DNA of 64,000 nt from Streptomyces sp. NBC_01471. GTDB lineage: Bacteria; Actinomycetota; Actinomycetes; Streptomycetales; Streptomycetaceae. Positions 52,671-61,362 of the stretch are shown here, one piece after another (the stretch's first letter is position 1; each line of letters opens with the position of its first letter). The stretch spans positions 3,644,501 through 3,708,500 of the forward strand of contig NZ_CP109450.1 of assembly GCF_041438865.1 (NCBI RefSeq), written 5' to 3'. The notes beneath the pieces were generated by a model. The model worked only from the letters and a program-made list of their open reading frames with translations, made no database searches and was not told the DNA's origin. The position numbers were made by a program, and so were the translations under genes.

Positions 52671-54352
52671 TCCAGCACCGAGGCCCGATCAGCGGTATCG
52701 CGGCCTGGCAGGACACCTACGTCGCGACCGCGGGCTACGACAACCAGGTCATCTGCTGGGACCAGCGGACCGGCCAGGCCCTGTCCCGGTCCGTCCACGA
52801 CCATCTGGCCAACCAGTGTGTCTTCTCGCCCGACGGCCGCCACCTGCTCACTTCCTCAAGCGACTACACGGCGCGCCTGTGGACCGTGCCCGACCTCCGG
52901 CTCGTCGCGGTCTTCGCCGACCAGGCGGACGATGTGGAGATGTCGGTCTTCCACCCGTCCAGGGAGCTGATCGCCACTGCCTCCCGTGACCACCGGGTGC
53001 GGGTGTACGAGTTCACCGGGAAGCTGGTCGCCACCTTCACCGGTCACACGGCCGATGTCATATCGGTCGAATGGTCCCGTACGGCGGACGAGTTGATCTC
53101 GTCCAGCGACGACGGCACCATCAAGCGCTGGTCGCTGGAGACGGGCGGGCTGGTCGCCGACCTGGACATGGACGGTGTGGAGACCGACACGATCGCCATC
53201 TCGTCGAGCGGCACCATCTACGCGGGCAACGACGAGGGCCAGATCATCGTCGTCGACTCCAACGGCCGTACGGTCCTGCCCGCCCACGAGGCGGGGATCA
53301 AGCGCCTGGTCCTCGACGACACCCGTGATCTGCTGGTCAGCCTGAGCTACGACCGGACCATGCGGCTGTGGAACGTGTCCTCCGGGCTGCCGGAACTGCG
53401 GGACACCACCGCTCTGCCCGACGACGTGTGGCCCAGGGCGTGCGCGTTCGCGGGCGGCTCCCAGCTGGTCTTCGCGACCTTCGGAGCCAGTTACCGGGGC
53501 TACGACTACGAGGACAAGGTCTGGGACACCGCCGAGGTGCCCGCCACCGGGGGCGTCAACGCCGTACTCCCGGGGGTGGACGGCACCCTCACCGTCGGCG
53601 ACGCGGGCATCGTGCGACGGGACGGCGCGGTGTCGGCCGAGACCGGCAGTCTCTGCAACTTCCTCACACCACTGGGTGACCTGGTGCTCTCCGGCGGCCA
53701 GTTGGGCAAGGTCTTCGACGCCCTGAGCGGACGCGAGCTGCACCAGCACCGGTCGCCGCTCAACTGCGGGGCGGCCTTCGAACGCGGCGGTGAGCGGTAC
53801 GCCGTGCTCGGGGCCTACACCGGCGAGGGACTGCTGCTGCGGTTCGCCGGGCCCGGCCGGGCGGAGCACATCAAGGATCTGCCGCTGCACAGCAACGCGG
53901 TCAAGGGGGTCGCGGTCTCCGGCGATCTGATCTTCTCGGTGGCCGCCGACGCGTCCGCGACCTGGTACCGGATCTCCACCCTTGAGAAGATCACCACGAT
54001 CGAGGACGCGCACGACAAGATCGCCAACGGCTGCGCGGGCCTGGGCGAGGGCTGGTTCGCCAGTGTCGGCCGGGACCTCAAGCTGCGCGTCTGGGACCCG
54101 CAGCGGAACTCCGAGGTGCTGGACACCCCGCACACGCACTCCATCAAGTGTGTGGCGGCCTCCGACGACGGCCGGGTGATCGCCACGGCCAGCTACAACG
54201 GGCGCATCGCGCTCTACGACCGCACGGTCGGCACCTGGAGCCGGGTGGTCCGGCCCACCACGGCCGGGATCGCCTCCCTCGCGTACGACACCGGACGCAA
54301 GGTCTTCGCCGCCGCCTCCTACGACGGCCAGGTGTACCCGGTCGGTATCTGA
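52667..54352 (+). CDS. toxC: WD40 beta-propeller protein (ToxC-like)
   Basis: The 561-aa protein is a series of WD-type blades with repeated G-H...D-x(S/V)-x-WD patterns, for example GHTADVISVEWSRTADELIS, SSSDDGTIKRWSLETGG, YDRTMRLWNVSSG and DLKLRVWDPQRN. No enzyme motif is visible. A WD-repeat gene of this kind (toxC) is always found next to the cyclohydrolase gene in toxoflavin clusters, where it is required but its reaction is not known. The tight overlap with toxB supports that assignment. Confidence 0.82.
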   Translation: MIQHRGPISGIAAWQDTYVATAGYDNQVICWDQRTGQALSRSVHDHLANQCVFSPDGRHLLTSSSDYTARLWTVPDLRLVAVFADQADDVEMSVFHPSRELIATASRDHRVRVYEFTGKLVATFTGHTADVISVEWSRTADELISSSDDGTIKRWSLETGGLVADLDMDGVETDTIAISSSGTIYAGNDEGQIIVVDSNGRTVLPAHEAGIKRLVLDDTRDLLVSLSYDRTMRLWNVSSGLPELRDTTALPDDVWPRACAFAGGSQLVFATFGASYRGYDYEDKVWDTAEVPATGGVNAVLPGVDGTLTVGDAGIVRRDGAVSAETGSLCNFLTPLGDLVLSGGQLGKVFDALSGRELHQHRSPLNCGAAFERGGERYAVLGAYTGEGLLLRFAGPGRAEHIKDLPLHSNAVKGVAVSGDLIFSVAADASATWYRISTLEKITTIEDAHDKIANGCAGLGEGWFASVGRDLKLRVWDPQRNSEVLDTPHTHSIKCVAASDDGRVIATASYNGRIALYDRTVGTWSRVVRPTTAGIASLAYDTGRKVFAAASYDGQVYPVGI

Positions 54353-54440
54353 GCCACGCGGTATCTGAGCCACGCGGTATCCGGGTCACGCCGCAACTGA
54401 ATCGCGCCGCATCCGGGTCACGCAGCAACTGAGTCACGCC
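54345..54440 (+). repeat. Six degenerate 16-bp tandem repeats at the end of the WD40 gene
   Basis: Units: GTATCTGAGCCACGCG (twice), GTATCCGGGTCACGCC, GCAACTGAATCGCGCC, GCATCCGGGTCACGCA, GCAACTGAGTCACGCC. The first unit contains the WD40 stop codon (ATC TGA). The array is followed 6 bases later by a 16-bp hairpin. Confidence 0.85.
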
Positions 54441-54446
54441 CCAGGC

Positions 54447-54488
54447 GGTTCCGGGGGAGACGAGGCACCTGCCGTCTCCCCCGGAACC
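54447..54488 (+). terminator. 16-bp hairpin between WD40 and methyltransferase genes
   Basis: Arms 54447-54462 and 54473-54488 pair perfectly with a 10-base loop. It separates toxB-toxC from the methyltransferase operon and could act as a terminator or attenuator. Confidence 0.75.
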
Positions 54489-54538
54489 CATGTCCGGACG
54501 CATCGTCAGCCCTCCGTCAGAACAGGAACGCACGACGC

Positions 54539-55234
54539 ATGGACTCATATCCGATAGCCGACCGGTACTCGGTCGTCCCCGCCGAAGCCCCGCTCGACGC
54601 CTCCGGCTACGCCGACGCGCTGCACAGCGACTTCCGCAACCACTACGCCGACGGCCGCGACGTGTGGACCGGCGAAGCGGCGATGCGGGAGGCCCCCCGC
54701 CAACTGCTGGACGCACTGGGCCGGGCGGCCGGCCTGCATGTGCTCGACCTCGGCAGCGGACGCGGCCGCGACGCCGAGATCCTCCTCGACGGCGGTCAGC
54801 GGGTCACCGGGGTCGACCTCGTGGCCTCCCCCGAGTGGGCCGACATCACCGAGCGCGGTGACGGCCGTGCCCGCTTCCTGGCCACGGCCGTCACCGATCT
54901 GCCGGGCACCGCCGAGTACGACGCGGCGCTCGACAACGGCTGCCTGCACCACCAGCACCCCGACGCCTACGGCCCGTATCTGCGCAGGGTGCGCGAACTG
55001 CTGCGCCCGCACGCGTTGTTCGTGGTGTCCGTCTTCCAGGCACCGGGCGAAACCGGCGGGCTCTACACCAACGCGGGCAAGCGCCTGTACCGGGAGTTCA
55101 CCGCCGGGGAGCTCACCGCGCTGCTCGGCGCGGAGGGTTTCGAGCCCGTCGAGCTGAACCAGGTGCCGCGCGGCATCAAGGACCTCACGTATCTGGTGGG
55201 CACCTTCCGGCGGGTCACGGACGGTGCCGCATGA
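54539..55234 (+). CDS. SAM-dependent methyltransferase, first of two in the cluster
   Basis: The 231-aa protein has a class I methyltransferase fold: motif I VLDLGSGRGRDAEILLDGGQ (about 67-86), GVDLV (motif II acid) and the aromatic-rich DNGCLHHQHPDAYGPYL segment. The C-terminal RREF-type strands are those of tellurite/thiopurine-like enzymes. It differs clearly from the ToxA-like protein at 59891, so the product may carry an additional methyl or another group. Start ATG 54539. The stop overlaps the hydrolase gene by 4 bases. Confidence 0.82.
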   Translation: MDSYPIADRYSVVPAEAPLDASGYADALHSDFRNHYADGRDVWTGEAAMREAPRQLLDALGRAAGLHVLDLGSGRGRDAEILLDGGQRVTGVDLVASPEWADITERGDGRARFLATAVTDLPGTAEYDAALDNGCLHHQHPDAYGPYLRRVRELLRPHALFVVSVFQAPGETGGLYTNAGKRLYREFTAGELTALLGAEGFEPVELNQVPRGIKDLTYLVGTFRRVTDGAA

Positions 55235-56559
55235 GCGCCACGACGTTCCTCACGGGCGTACGCCGTTCCCTGGTCGCCACGGCACTGGCCGGTGTCCTCG
55301 TCGGCACACCGCTCATGGCACCGTCCGGGGCGGCCGCCGGCCGGGCGGCCGGGAGCGGGGAGACCTGGGCCGGCAGCTGGGCCACGGCCCCCGCGCCGGC
55401 CGCACCCACCGGTATCTCCCAGGACGGGCTGGACAACCGCACCGTACGGATGGTCGTGCACACCTCGATCGGCGGCAGTGGCCTGCGGCTGCGGCTGTCC
55501 AACGCGCACGGGACCGTGCCGCTGGCCATCGGCCGCACCACGGTGGCACTCCCCGATCCGGCGGCATCCCCGTCCTCGGCCGCCCCCGGCACGCTGCGTC
55601 AGGTCACGTTCGACGGCGGCGCGGCGGGCACCACCGTGCCGGCCGGGGGCGGAGCGGTCAGCGACCCCGTCGCCTTCGACGTCCCCGCCGACCACGACCT
55701 GCTCGTGAGCGTCCACCTGCCCGAGCCGACCGGGCCCGCCACCTGGCACTGGCTCGCCCAGCAGAGCAACTACGTGTCGGAGCCGGGCGACCACGCCGCG
55801 GACACCGGCGGTGCGGCGTACACCCGCACCGAGACCTCGTGGTTCTTCCTCACGGGTGTCGACGTACGGGGCCCCGCCGAGCGCGGCACCGTCGTCGCGC
55901 TCGGCGACTCACAGACCGACGGCGGGGGCTCCACCCAGGACGGCAACGGGCGCTGGACGGATGCCCTCGCCCGGCGTCTGGCGGCCGATCCCCCGACGCG
56001 TGGGCTCGGCGTGCTCAACGAGGGGATCGGCGGCAACAGGGTGCTGCGGGACGGCACCGAGACCGACCGCCCGCAGCGTGGCACCAGTGCCCTGGGGCGG
56101 CTGGACCGGGATGTGATCGAGCAGACCGGGGTGCGCACCGTGGTGCTCTACGAAGGCATCAACGACCTGCAACTGGAGCCCTACGCCAGTGCGCAGGAGG
56201 TCCTGGACGGGCTGCGCACGATCGCCGGGCGGCTGCACGAACGGCACATCAGGGTCGTCGTGGGGACCCTCACCCCGTTCAAGGGATCGGCTCTCTACAC
56301 CGATGCGGCCGAACTCGCGCGGACCCGGCTCAATGCCGCGCTGCTCGCCTCGTCGGACTTCGACGGCGTCGTGGACTTCGACGCGGCGGTGCGCGACGCG
56401 GCCGATCCGCAGCGCGTGCGGGACGGCTTCGACAGCGGTGACCACATCCACCTCAATGACGCCGGATACCGGGCCCTGGCGGACTCCGTGCCCCTCACCG
56501 GCCTCGCCGGAGAGCCGAGCACCGGCGGAACCGGCACCGTCCACGGGAGGCAGTCATGA
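55231..56559 (+). CDS. Secreted SGNH/GDSL hydrolase
   Basis: The 442-aa protein begins with an Ala-rich secretion signal (about residues 10-35, ending near GAAAGRAAG). It has a beta domain (about 45-215), then the SGNH catalytic domain: GDSQTDGGGSTQDGNGRW (nucleophile Ser), EGIGGNRVL (Gly/Asn), LYEGINDL and DHIHLNDAGY (Asp-His). Such enzymes are esterases or acyl hydrolases. An exported hydrolase is unexpected in an azapteridine cluster; it may unmask a protected, exported precursor (inference). It overlaps both neighbours by 4 bases. Confidence 0.82.
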   Translation: MSATTFLTGVRRSLVATALAGVLVGTPLMAPSGAAAGRAAGSGETWAGSWATAPAPAAPTGISQDGLDNRTVRMVVHTSIGGSGLRLRLSNAHGTVPLAIGRTTVALPDPAASPSSAAPGTLRQVTFDGGAAGTTVPAGGGAVSDPVAFDVPADHDLLVSVHLPEPTGPATWHWLAQQSNYVSEPGDHAADTGGAAYTRTETSWFFLTGVDVRGPAERGTVVALGDSQTDGGGSTQDGNGRWTDALARRLAADPPTRGLGVLNEGIGGNRVLRDGTETDRPQRGTSALGRLDRDVIEQTGVRTVVLYEGINDLQLEPYASAQEVLDGLRTIAGRLHERHIRVVVGTLTPFKGSALYTDAAELARTRLNAALLASSDFDGVVDFDAAVRDAADPQRVRDGFDSGDHIHLNDAGYRALADSVPLTGLAGEPSTGGTGTVHGRQS

Positions 56560-57548
56560 CCAGCAGTACGCAACCGGCCGTCCTGGCCAACCCGAACACG
56601 CTCTCCGACCGTGCGGCCATGGCGTTGCCGGACAGCTTCGTGGCCCGCGGGCCCCGGTGGGCGCTGGGTGACCATCCCGAACTGCTCGGCGCGGGCAAGG
56701 ACCTGCTCGTCGCCGTGGCGGAGGACCCCGGGGAGCCGACCGCCCGCCGGTACGCGGCCGGCACCGTCCTCGGGCTGGTCGGAGATCCCCGTGTCCGTCC
56801 CGAAGACCCGCCCATGGCGGAGATCCCGGCTGCCCGTGTCCGTATCGGCCTGGACCCGGCCGAGGTCGGCCCGGTCACGCGCCGCTGGCGGCACGCGGGC
56901 GTCCAGGAGGACTGGATAGCCAAGGAGTGCCCGGTCCACGAAGTGGACATCACGCGGTACCGGCTGGCCCTGCACCCGGTGACGAATGCCGAGTACCGGC
57001 GCTTCCTGGAGGACACCGGCAGTGCCTGGCTGCCCACGTCCTGGCGGTTCGGCTGCTACCCCGGGCACTGGGCCAACCATCCGGTGTGGACCGTGCCCGC
57101 CGAGGCGGCCGACGCCTATGCCCGCTGGCTGGCGGCACGGACCGGGCGTGCCTTCCGGCTGCCCACCGAGGCGGAGTGGGAGTACGCGGCGTCCGGCGGC
57201 GACGGCCGGGACTTCCCGTGGGGCGACGACCAGGTGCAGGACCGGGCCAACACGGTCGAGTCCGGCCCGCTCTCCACCACCCCGATCGGAGTGCACCCCG
57301 CGGGGCTCTCCCCGTTCGGTGTGCACGACCTGGCCGGCAACGTCGAGGAGTACACGGCCGACGACTACCGCCCGTACCCGGGAGGCGCGGAGGTCTCCGA
57401 CGATCTCGCGGTCACCCGGGGCGCCTACCGCATCGCCCGCGGCGGCAGCTTCAGCCGCTTCGGTGACCTCGCACGGTGCAGGCGGCGCCACGGCTGGTTC
57501 GACCGTGACATCTACGCCATGGGCTTCAGGCTCGCGGAGACGCCGTGA
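56556..57548 (+). CDS. toxD: SUMF1/formylglycine-type domain protein (ToxD-like)
   Basis: The 330-aa protein has the C-type lectin-like FGE-sulfatase fold (about 115-328): HEVDITRYRLALHPVTNAEY, AARTGRAFRLPTEAEWEYAA, GVHDLAGNVEEYTADDY and RIARGGSFSRFG. The terminal GFR(C)A motif of true FGEs is GFRLA, and the expected Cys pair is not complete, so formylglycine formation is unlikely. ToxD of toxoflavin clusters has the same domain and is essential, with unknown chemistry. The N-terminal 110 residues are not conserved in FGEs. GTGA overlap joins it to RibD. Confidence 0.82.
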   Translation: MTSSTQPAVLANPNTLSDRAAMALPDSFVARGPRWALGDHPELLGAGKDLLVAVAEDPGEPTARRYAAGTVLGLVGDPRVRPEDPPMAEIPAARVRIGLDPAEVGPVTRRWRHAGVQEDWIAKECPVHEVDITRYRLALHPVTNAEYRRFLEDTGSAWLPTSWRFGCYPGHWANHPVWTVPAEAADAYARWLAARTGRAFRLPTEAEWEYAASGGDGRDFPWGDDQVQDRANTVESGPLSTTPIGVHPAGLSPFGVHDLAGNVEEYTADDYRPYPGGAEVSDDLAVTRGAYRIARGGSFSRFGDLARCRRRHGWFDRDIYAMGFRLAETP

Positions 57549-58678
57549 CCGCCGGAACGGCCGTCGAGGCGGGCGCCTCGACGGCGGAGGAGGACGCGAT
57601 GCGGCGGGCCATCGAGCTCGCCGCCACGGCCCTGGGCCGCACCAGCCCCAACCCCGTGGTCGGCTGTGTGCTGCTGGGCCCCACCGGCCGCCCGGTGGGC
57701 GAGGGCTTCCACCGCGGCGCGGGACACATGCACGCGGAGACCGAAGCGCTGGCGACGGCGGGCAGCAGGGCACGCGGCGGGACCGCGGTGGTCACCCTGG
57801 AACCGTGCGCGCACCAGGGGCGTACCGGGCCCTGCGCCGACGCGCTGTTGTCGGCCGGCGTCGCCCGCGTCGTCTACGCGGTGCCCGACCCGGATCCCGT
57901 CGCCACGGGCGGCGCGCAGAAGCTGCTCGCCGCAGGGGTGTCGGTGGCCGGCGGAGTGCTGCGCGCGGAGGCGGAGCGGGGAAACGAACTGTGGCTCACC
58001 GCGGTCCGGCAGGGCCGGCCGTGCGTCACCTGGAAGTTCGGCGGGTCGCTCGACGGCCGCTCGGCGGCGCCGGACGGCACCTCCCGCTGGATCACCGGAA
58101 GTGAGTCGCGTGCGGACGCCCACACCCTGCGCGCCCAGCACGACGCCGTACTCGTCGGGTCGGGAACCCTGCGCGCGGACGACCCGCACCTGGGGCTGCG
58201 CCACGGGGTGGCGGGACGCCCGCCCCTGCGCGTGGTGCTCGACCGTACCGGGAGCATCAGCTCCCGTGCGCGGGTGCTCGACGACGCGGCGCCCACCCTC
58301 GTCGTCGTGGGCCGGGGCGTGGCCGCACCACGGCTGCCCGGCCGGCACGAGGTCGTGGAACTGCCCGCGCCCGGCGGACGACTCGACCTGAAGGCGCTGA
58401 CCGACGTGTTGTACGGACGCGGGCTGCGCTCGGTGCTGGTGGAGGGCGGCGCACGGCTGGCCGCCGCCTTCGCCTCCCGGGGCCTGCTGGACCGGGTCGT
58501 CGGCTACGTCGCGCCGGTCCTGCTCGGCTCCGCGGGGCGCGCCGTGCTGGACGACTTCGGGGCCGGAACCCTGAGCGAAGGGCTGCGCCTCCAGCTGAGC
58601 GACGTACGCCAACTCGGCTCGGACGTAAAGCTGGTGCTGCGCACACGTCCGCTGGACGAGGCGGGGGTTCCGTGCTGA
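57545..58678 (+). CDS. toxE: RibD-type deaminase/reductase (ToxE-like)
   Basis: The 377-aa protein is bifunctional. The N-terminal deaminase has the zinc ligands in MHAETEALAT (His63, Glu65) and LEPCAHQGRTGPC (Cys88 and Cys97). The C-terminal RibD reductase has TWKFGGSLDGRSAAPDGTSR, ADDPHLGLRHG and LVEGGARLAAAF. It deaminates and reduces the diaminopyrimidine made by the cyclohydrolase. In toxoflavin loci toxE is the deaminase gene; here the reductase half is also present. The GTG start overlaps the FGE gene by 4 bases, and the stop overlaps the flavodoxin gene by 7. Confidence 0.88.
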   Translation: MTAGTAVEAGASTAEEDAMRRAIELAATALGRTSPNPVVGCVLLGPTGRPVGEGFHRGAGHMHAETEALATAGSRARGGTAVVTLEPCAHQGRTGPCADALLSAGVARVVYAVPDPDPVATGGAQKLLAAGVSVAGGVLRAEAERGNELWLTAVRQGRPCVTWKFGGSLDGRSAAPDGTSRWITGSESRADAHTLRAQHDAVLVGSGTLRADDPHLGLRHGVAGRPPLRVVLDRTGSISSRARVLDDAAPTLVVVGRGVAAPRLPGRHEVVELPAPGGRLDLKALTDVLYGRGLRSVLVEGGARLAAAFASRGLLDRVVGYVAPVLLGSAGRAVLDDFGAGTLSEGLRLQLSDVRQLGSDVKLVLRTRPLDEAGVPC

Positions 58679-59910
58679 GCCCCCGGGTGGCGGTCGTCTA
58701 CCACAGCCGGCACGGGACACTGCGGGAGCTGGCCCGCGCCGCTGCCGAAGGAGCGGCAGCCCGGGGAGCGCGGGTGAGACTGGCCGGGGTCGAGGACAGT
58801 GAGGCGCCGGCGCGGGCACAGGCGTGGCCGGAGCGGTCGGCCGGGCCCGATGACGTGCTGTGGGCGGACGGCCTCGTCCTGGCCACCCCTACCTACTTCG
58901 GCAATGTCTCCTCACCGTTCAAGCGGTTCCTGGAGTCCACCAGCTCCCTGTGGACACAAGGGCGCCTGACCGACCGGGTGGTGACGGGGATGACCGCCTC
59001 CAGCTGCACCCACGGGGGGCGCGAGGCCACGCTGCTCGCGCTGTACCAGACGGTGTACCACTGGGGCTCCTGGGTGCTGGGGCCCGACCCGGCCGGCCCC
59101 GACTTCGTGGCGCTGGGCGCGAATCCGTACGGACTCTCGGCGGACCGTCACCGGGACGGCACCGTGGGGGCGCGGGAGCGCGCTGCCGCCTGGTCGCTGG
59201 GCGGGTACCTGGCCGACACCGCCGCGCGGTCCCGCCCCGGTCCCACGGCCTCCCCCGGCCGGCGCCGCCGGGCCAGAGTGACCGTGGTGCACTGCGCCGA
59301 GGACTGGGGCACGCGCTGCCTGGCGCAGGAGGCGGCGGCCGGGGCGCGCGATCTCGGGGCGCGGGTACGGCTGCGCCGGGTGGCCGGCCCGAATGCCGCC
59401 GGGGCCTCCGCGAGGCCCGGTCCGGACGGGGCGCCCGCCTCGGCCGCCGTCACCGCGTCCGACGTGGCCTGGGCGGATGCGGTGATGTTCGGCGCCCCGT
59501 CGCTGCTGGGCACCATGGACGCGTCCCTGCTGGGCTTCGTCCAGTCGCTGGCGCCCGCGGCGGGGTCCGGGCCTCTGGTCACCAAACCGGCCGGCGCCTT
59601 CGTCACCACCGAGCACCGGCACGCCGGCAGCGAGTCGGCGCTGCTTTCCTTCCACCGACTCCTGCAGCACTGCGGTGCGTTGGTGGTCCCTCCCGGCTAC
59701 ACGGATCCAGCGGTGTTCGCGGCGGGCGGGAATCCGTACGGCACCTCGCACCCGCGTTCCGCGGGAGCCGCGCCGACCGCCGAGGTACTGGCGGCGGTCC
59801 GGCACCAGGGGCGGCGGATGGCCATGGCCGCCGACCGTATGCGCCCCCGGGAGGCGCTCGAAGACAACGGATCTCAGGAAGGACCGCACGTTGACCACGC
59901 AACAGTATGA
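58672..59910 (+). CDS. Tandem flavodoxin-fold NAD(P)H-dependent oxidoreductase
   Basis: The 412-aa protein consists of two WrbA/NADPH-FMN-reductase-like domains joined by a basic linker near residue 195 (RRRRARVTVVHC). The first begins MLSPRVAVVYHSRHGTLREL and has WADGLVLATPTYFGNVSSPF and TASSCTHGGREATLL. The second has WADAVMFGAPSLLGTMDASL and TEHRHAGSESALLSFHRLL. Both keep the FMN loop. Fusions of two such domains are rare. It may supply redox steps such as N-N bond formation or ring oxidation (inference). It overlaps the next gene by 20 bases. Confidence 0.75.
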   Translation: MLSPRVAVVYHSRHGTLRELARAAAEGAAARGARVRLAGVEDSEAPARAQAWPERSAGPDDVLWADGLVLATPTYFGNVSSPFKRFLESTSSLWTQGRLTDRVVTGMTASSCTHGGREATLLALYQTVYHWGSWVLGPDPAGPDFVALGANPYGLSADRHRDGTVGARERAAAWSLGGYLADTAARSRPGPTASPGRRRRARVTVVHCAEDWGTRCLAQEAAAGARDLGARVRLRRVAGPNAAGASARPGPDGAPASAAVTASDVAWADAVMFGAPSLLGTMDASLLGFVQSLAPAAGSGPLVTKPAGAFVTTEHRHAGSESALLSFHRLLQHCGALVVPPGYTDPAVFAAGGNPYGTSHPRSAGAAPTAEVLAAVRHQGRRMAMAADRMRPREALEDNGSQEGPHVDHATV

Positions 59911-60628
59911 CGAGATCGGCGAGGCCTACGAAGGGTTCAAGACCCTGCCGATGGCCCGGTTCCCCGAACGGGACAGCTTCCTGCGGATGGTGGGCGACCT
60001 GCGCGGCCGCTCGGCCCTGGACCTGGCGTGCGGCACCGGTTTCTACACCCGGCAGCTCAAGCGGCTCGGTGCGGCCGAGGCCTTCGGGGTCGACATCTCG
60101 GGTGAGATGGTGGCGGCGGCCCGCGCCATCGAGGAGCGCACGGAGCTCGGCGTGCGGTACGCGGTGGCCGACGCGGCCGAACTCCACGCGTTCGACCGGC
60201 CTTTCGACATCGCGACGGCGGTCTATCTGCTCAACTACGCCGAGGACGCGCCGGGCATGGAAAGGATGTGCCGGAGCATCCACCGGAGTCTCGTACCGGG
60301 CGGGGAGTTCTTCGTCCTCACCCAGGCCCCGGAATTCCGCTTCGACGGGCCGCCCACGGCCCCGTACGGATTCACCTACGAACCGGTGGGGGAGGGTGCG
60401 ACCGGCCCCCGGGTCCGCATCACCGCCCTGCTCGACCCGCCCATCACCTTCGTCACCAACTCCCCGCGGCGCGAGGTGTACGAGGACTGCCTCGCGGCCA
60501 CCGGCTTCACCGAGGTGACATGGGTCCCCCTGCGGGTGCCGGAGGACGGTGTCCGCGCTTTCGGAGCCCCCTTCTGGGAGGATTTCCTGGCCAATCCGCC
60601 CCTGGCCATGCTGCGTTGCCGCGCGTGA
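59891..60628 (+). CDS. toxA: SAM-dependent N-methyltransferase (ToxA-like)
   Basis: The 245-aa protein (TTG 59891, GGAAGGA upstream) starts LTTQQYDEIGEAYEGFKTLP and has SALDLACGTGFYTRQLKRLG (motif I), GVDISGEMVAAARAIE and DIATAVYLLNYAED. This N-terminal YD-x-I-G...FK-x-LP pattern and the following LDLACGTGFYTR motif match ToxA, which adds the methyl groups of toxoflavin. The C-terminus carries the FVTNSPRREVYEDCLAATGF segment. It is the last gene of the plus operon, ending 31 bases before a bidirectional terminator. Confidence 0.85.
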   Translation: MTTQQYDEIGEAYEGFKTLPMARFPERDSFLRMVGDLRGRSALDLACGTGFYTRQLKRLGAAEAFGVDISGEMVAAARAIEERTELGVRYAVADAAELHAFDRPFDIATAVYLLNYAEDAPGMERMCRSIHRSLVPGGEFFVLTQAPEFRFDGPPTAPYGFTYEPVGEGATGPRVRITALLDPPITFVTNSPRREVYEDCLAATGFTEVTWVPLRVPEDGVRAFGAPFWEDFLANPPLAMLRCRA

Positions 60629-60658
60629 CCGCCTTCTGGCGGTGACCTGTCCGTCTGC

Positions 60659-60703
60659 CGGCGACCTGCCGCTGAACCTCCGGGTTCCGGGGGCAGGTCG
60701 CCG
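60659..60703. terminator. Bidirectional terminator after toxA
   Basis: A 12-bp perfect stem (60659-60670 with 60692-60703) encloses a small inner stem. It lies between convergent toxA and the FMN reductase gene. Confidence 0.8.
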
Positions 60704-60721
60704 CAGTGCTCCCGCACCGCT

Positions 60722-61324
60722 TCACAGCAGCCAGGTGCCGGGGCCTTCCGCCGGTGGCAACCGGTAGACCGTACGCGCGGCCGCGGCGATGCGGTGGACG
60801 TGGAGCAGCAACCGCATCGTGACGGCCGGATCCACGAGGCGGACCTGGCCGTCGGGCTCCTCGTGCAGGGTGTGCCCGGCGCACAGGACAGTCGCGCGCG
60901 GCCCGACGAGGTCGGCCCCCGCGGAGAGCAGCATCCGCTCCGTCTCGCAGTAGGCGGCTGCGGGCGAGGTACCGATGTGTGTGGTGGTCAGTACGCCCAC
61001 CGGCTTGCCCGCCAGCGGTGAAGTCCCCTTCGTCCACGTCAGCCCGTTCAGGGCCGAGAGCAACGGCTCCGGTGGCGGGGAGTCCGACTCCGGGGCGGTG
61101 ATCAGCAGTCCGTCGGAGCGGGCCACCAGCCGGCCCAGCGCACGGCCGGCGGCCTGCCCCGACGGCCCGCCGGCGTCGCTGTCCGGTGGGGTTACGGACG
61201 GGACGGCGTACACGTCCAGTCGTACGCCCGTGGGCCCCGGCGCCGACAGTGCTCTGAGCAGCATCTCCCCGAATGGGTCGGCCTCCGCGGTGGCGCAGAG
61301 ACCGAGCAGCCGTACCTCGGCCAT
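60722..61324 (-). CDS. NADPH-dependent FMN reductase-type protein
   Basis: The 200-aa protein (ATG 61324) begins MAEVRLLGLCATAEADPFGE and has the flavodoxin-fold loop RSDGLLITAPESDSPPPEPL, then LAGKPVGVLTTTHIGTSPAA. This is the PF03358 pattern. It would reduce FMN or act directly on a heterocycle. It lies in the same minus operon as the exporter, separated by 38 bases. A longer overlapping frame on this strand is a shadow of the exporter. Together with the tandem flavodoxin protein it gives the cluster three flavodoxin-type domains. Confidence 0.8.
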   Translation of the reverse strand: MAEVRLLGLCATAEADPFGEMLLRALSAPGPTGVRLDVYAVPSVTPPDSDAGGPSGQAAGRALGRLVARSDGLLITAPESDSPPPEPLLSALNGLTWTKGTSPLAGKPVGVLTTTHIGTSPAAAYCETERMLLSAGADLVGPRATVLCAGHTLHEEPDGQVRLVDPAVTMRLLLHVHRIAAAARTVYRLPPAEGPGTWLL

Positions 61325-61362
61325 GGTCGGTTCCCTCCCTTGGCTTTCCCCCGCGGTCTGGG

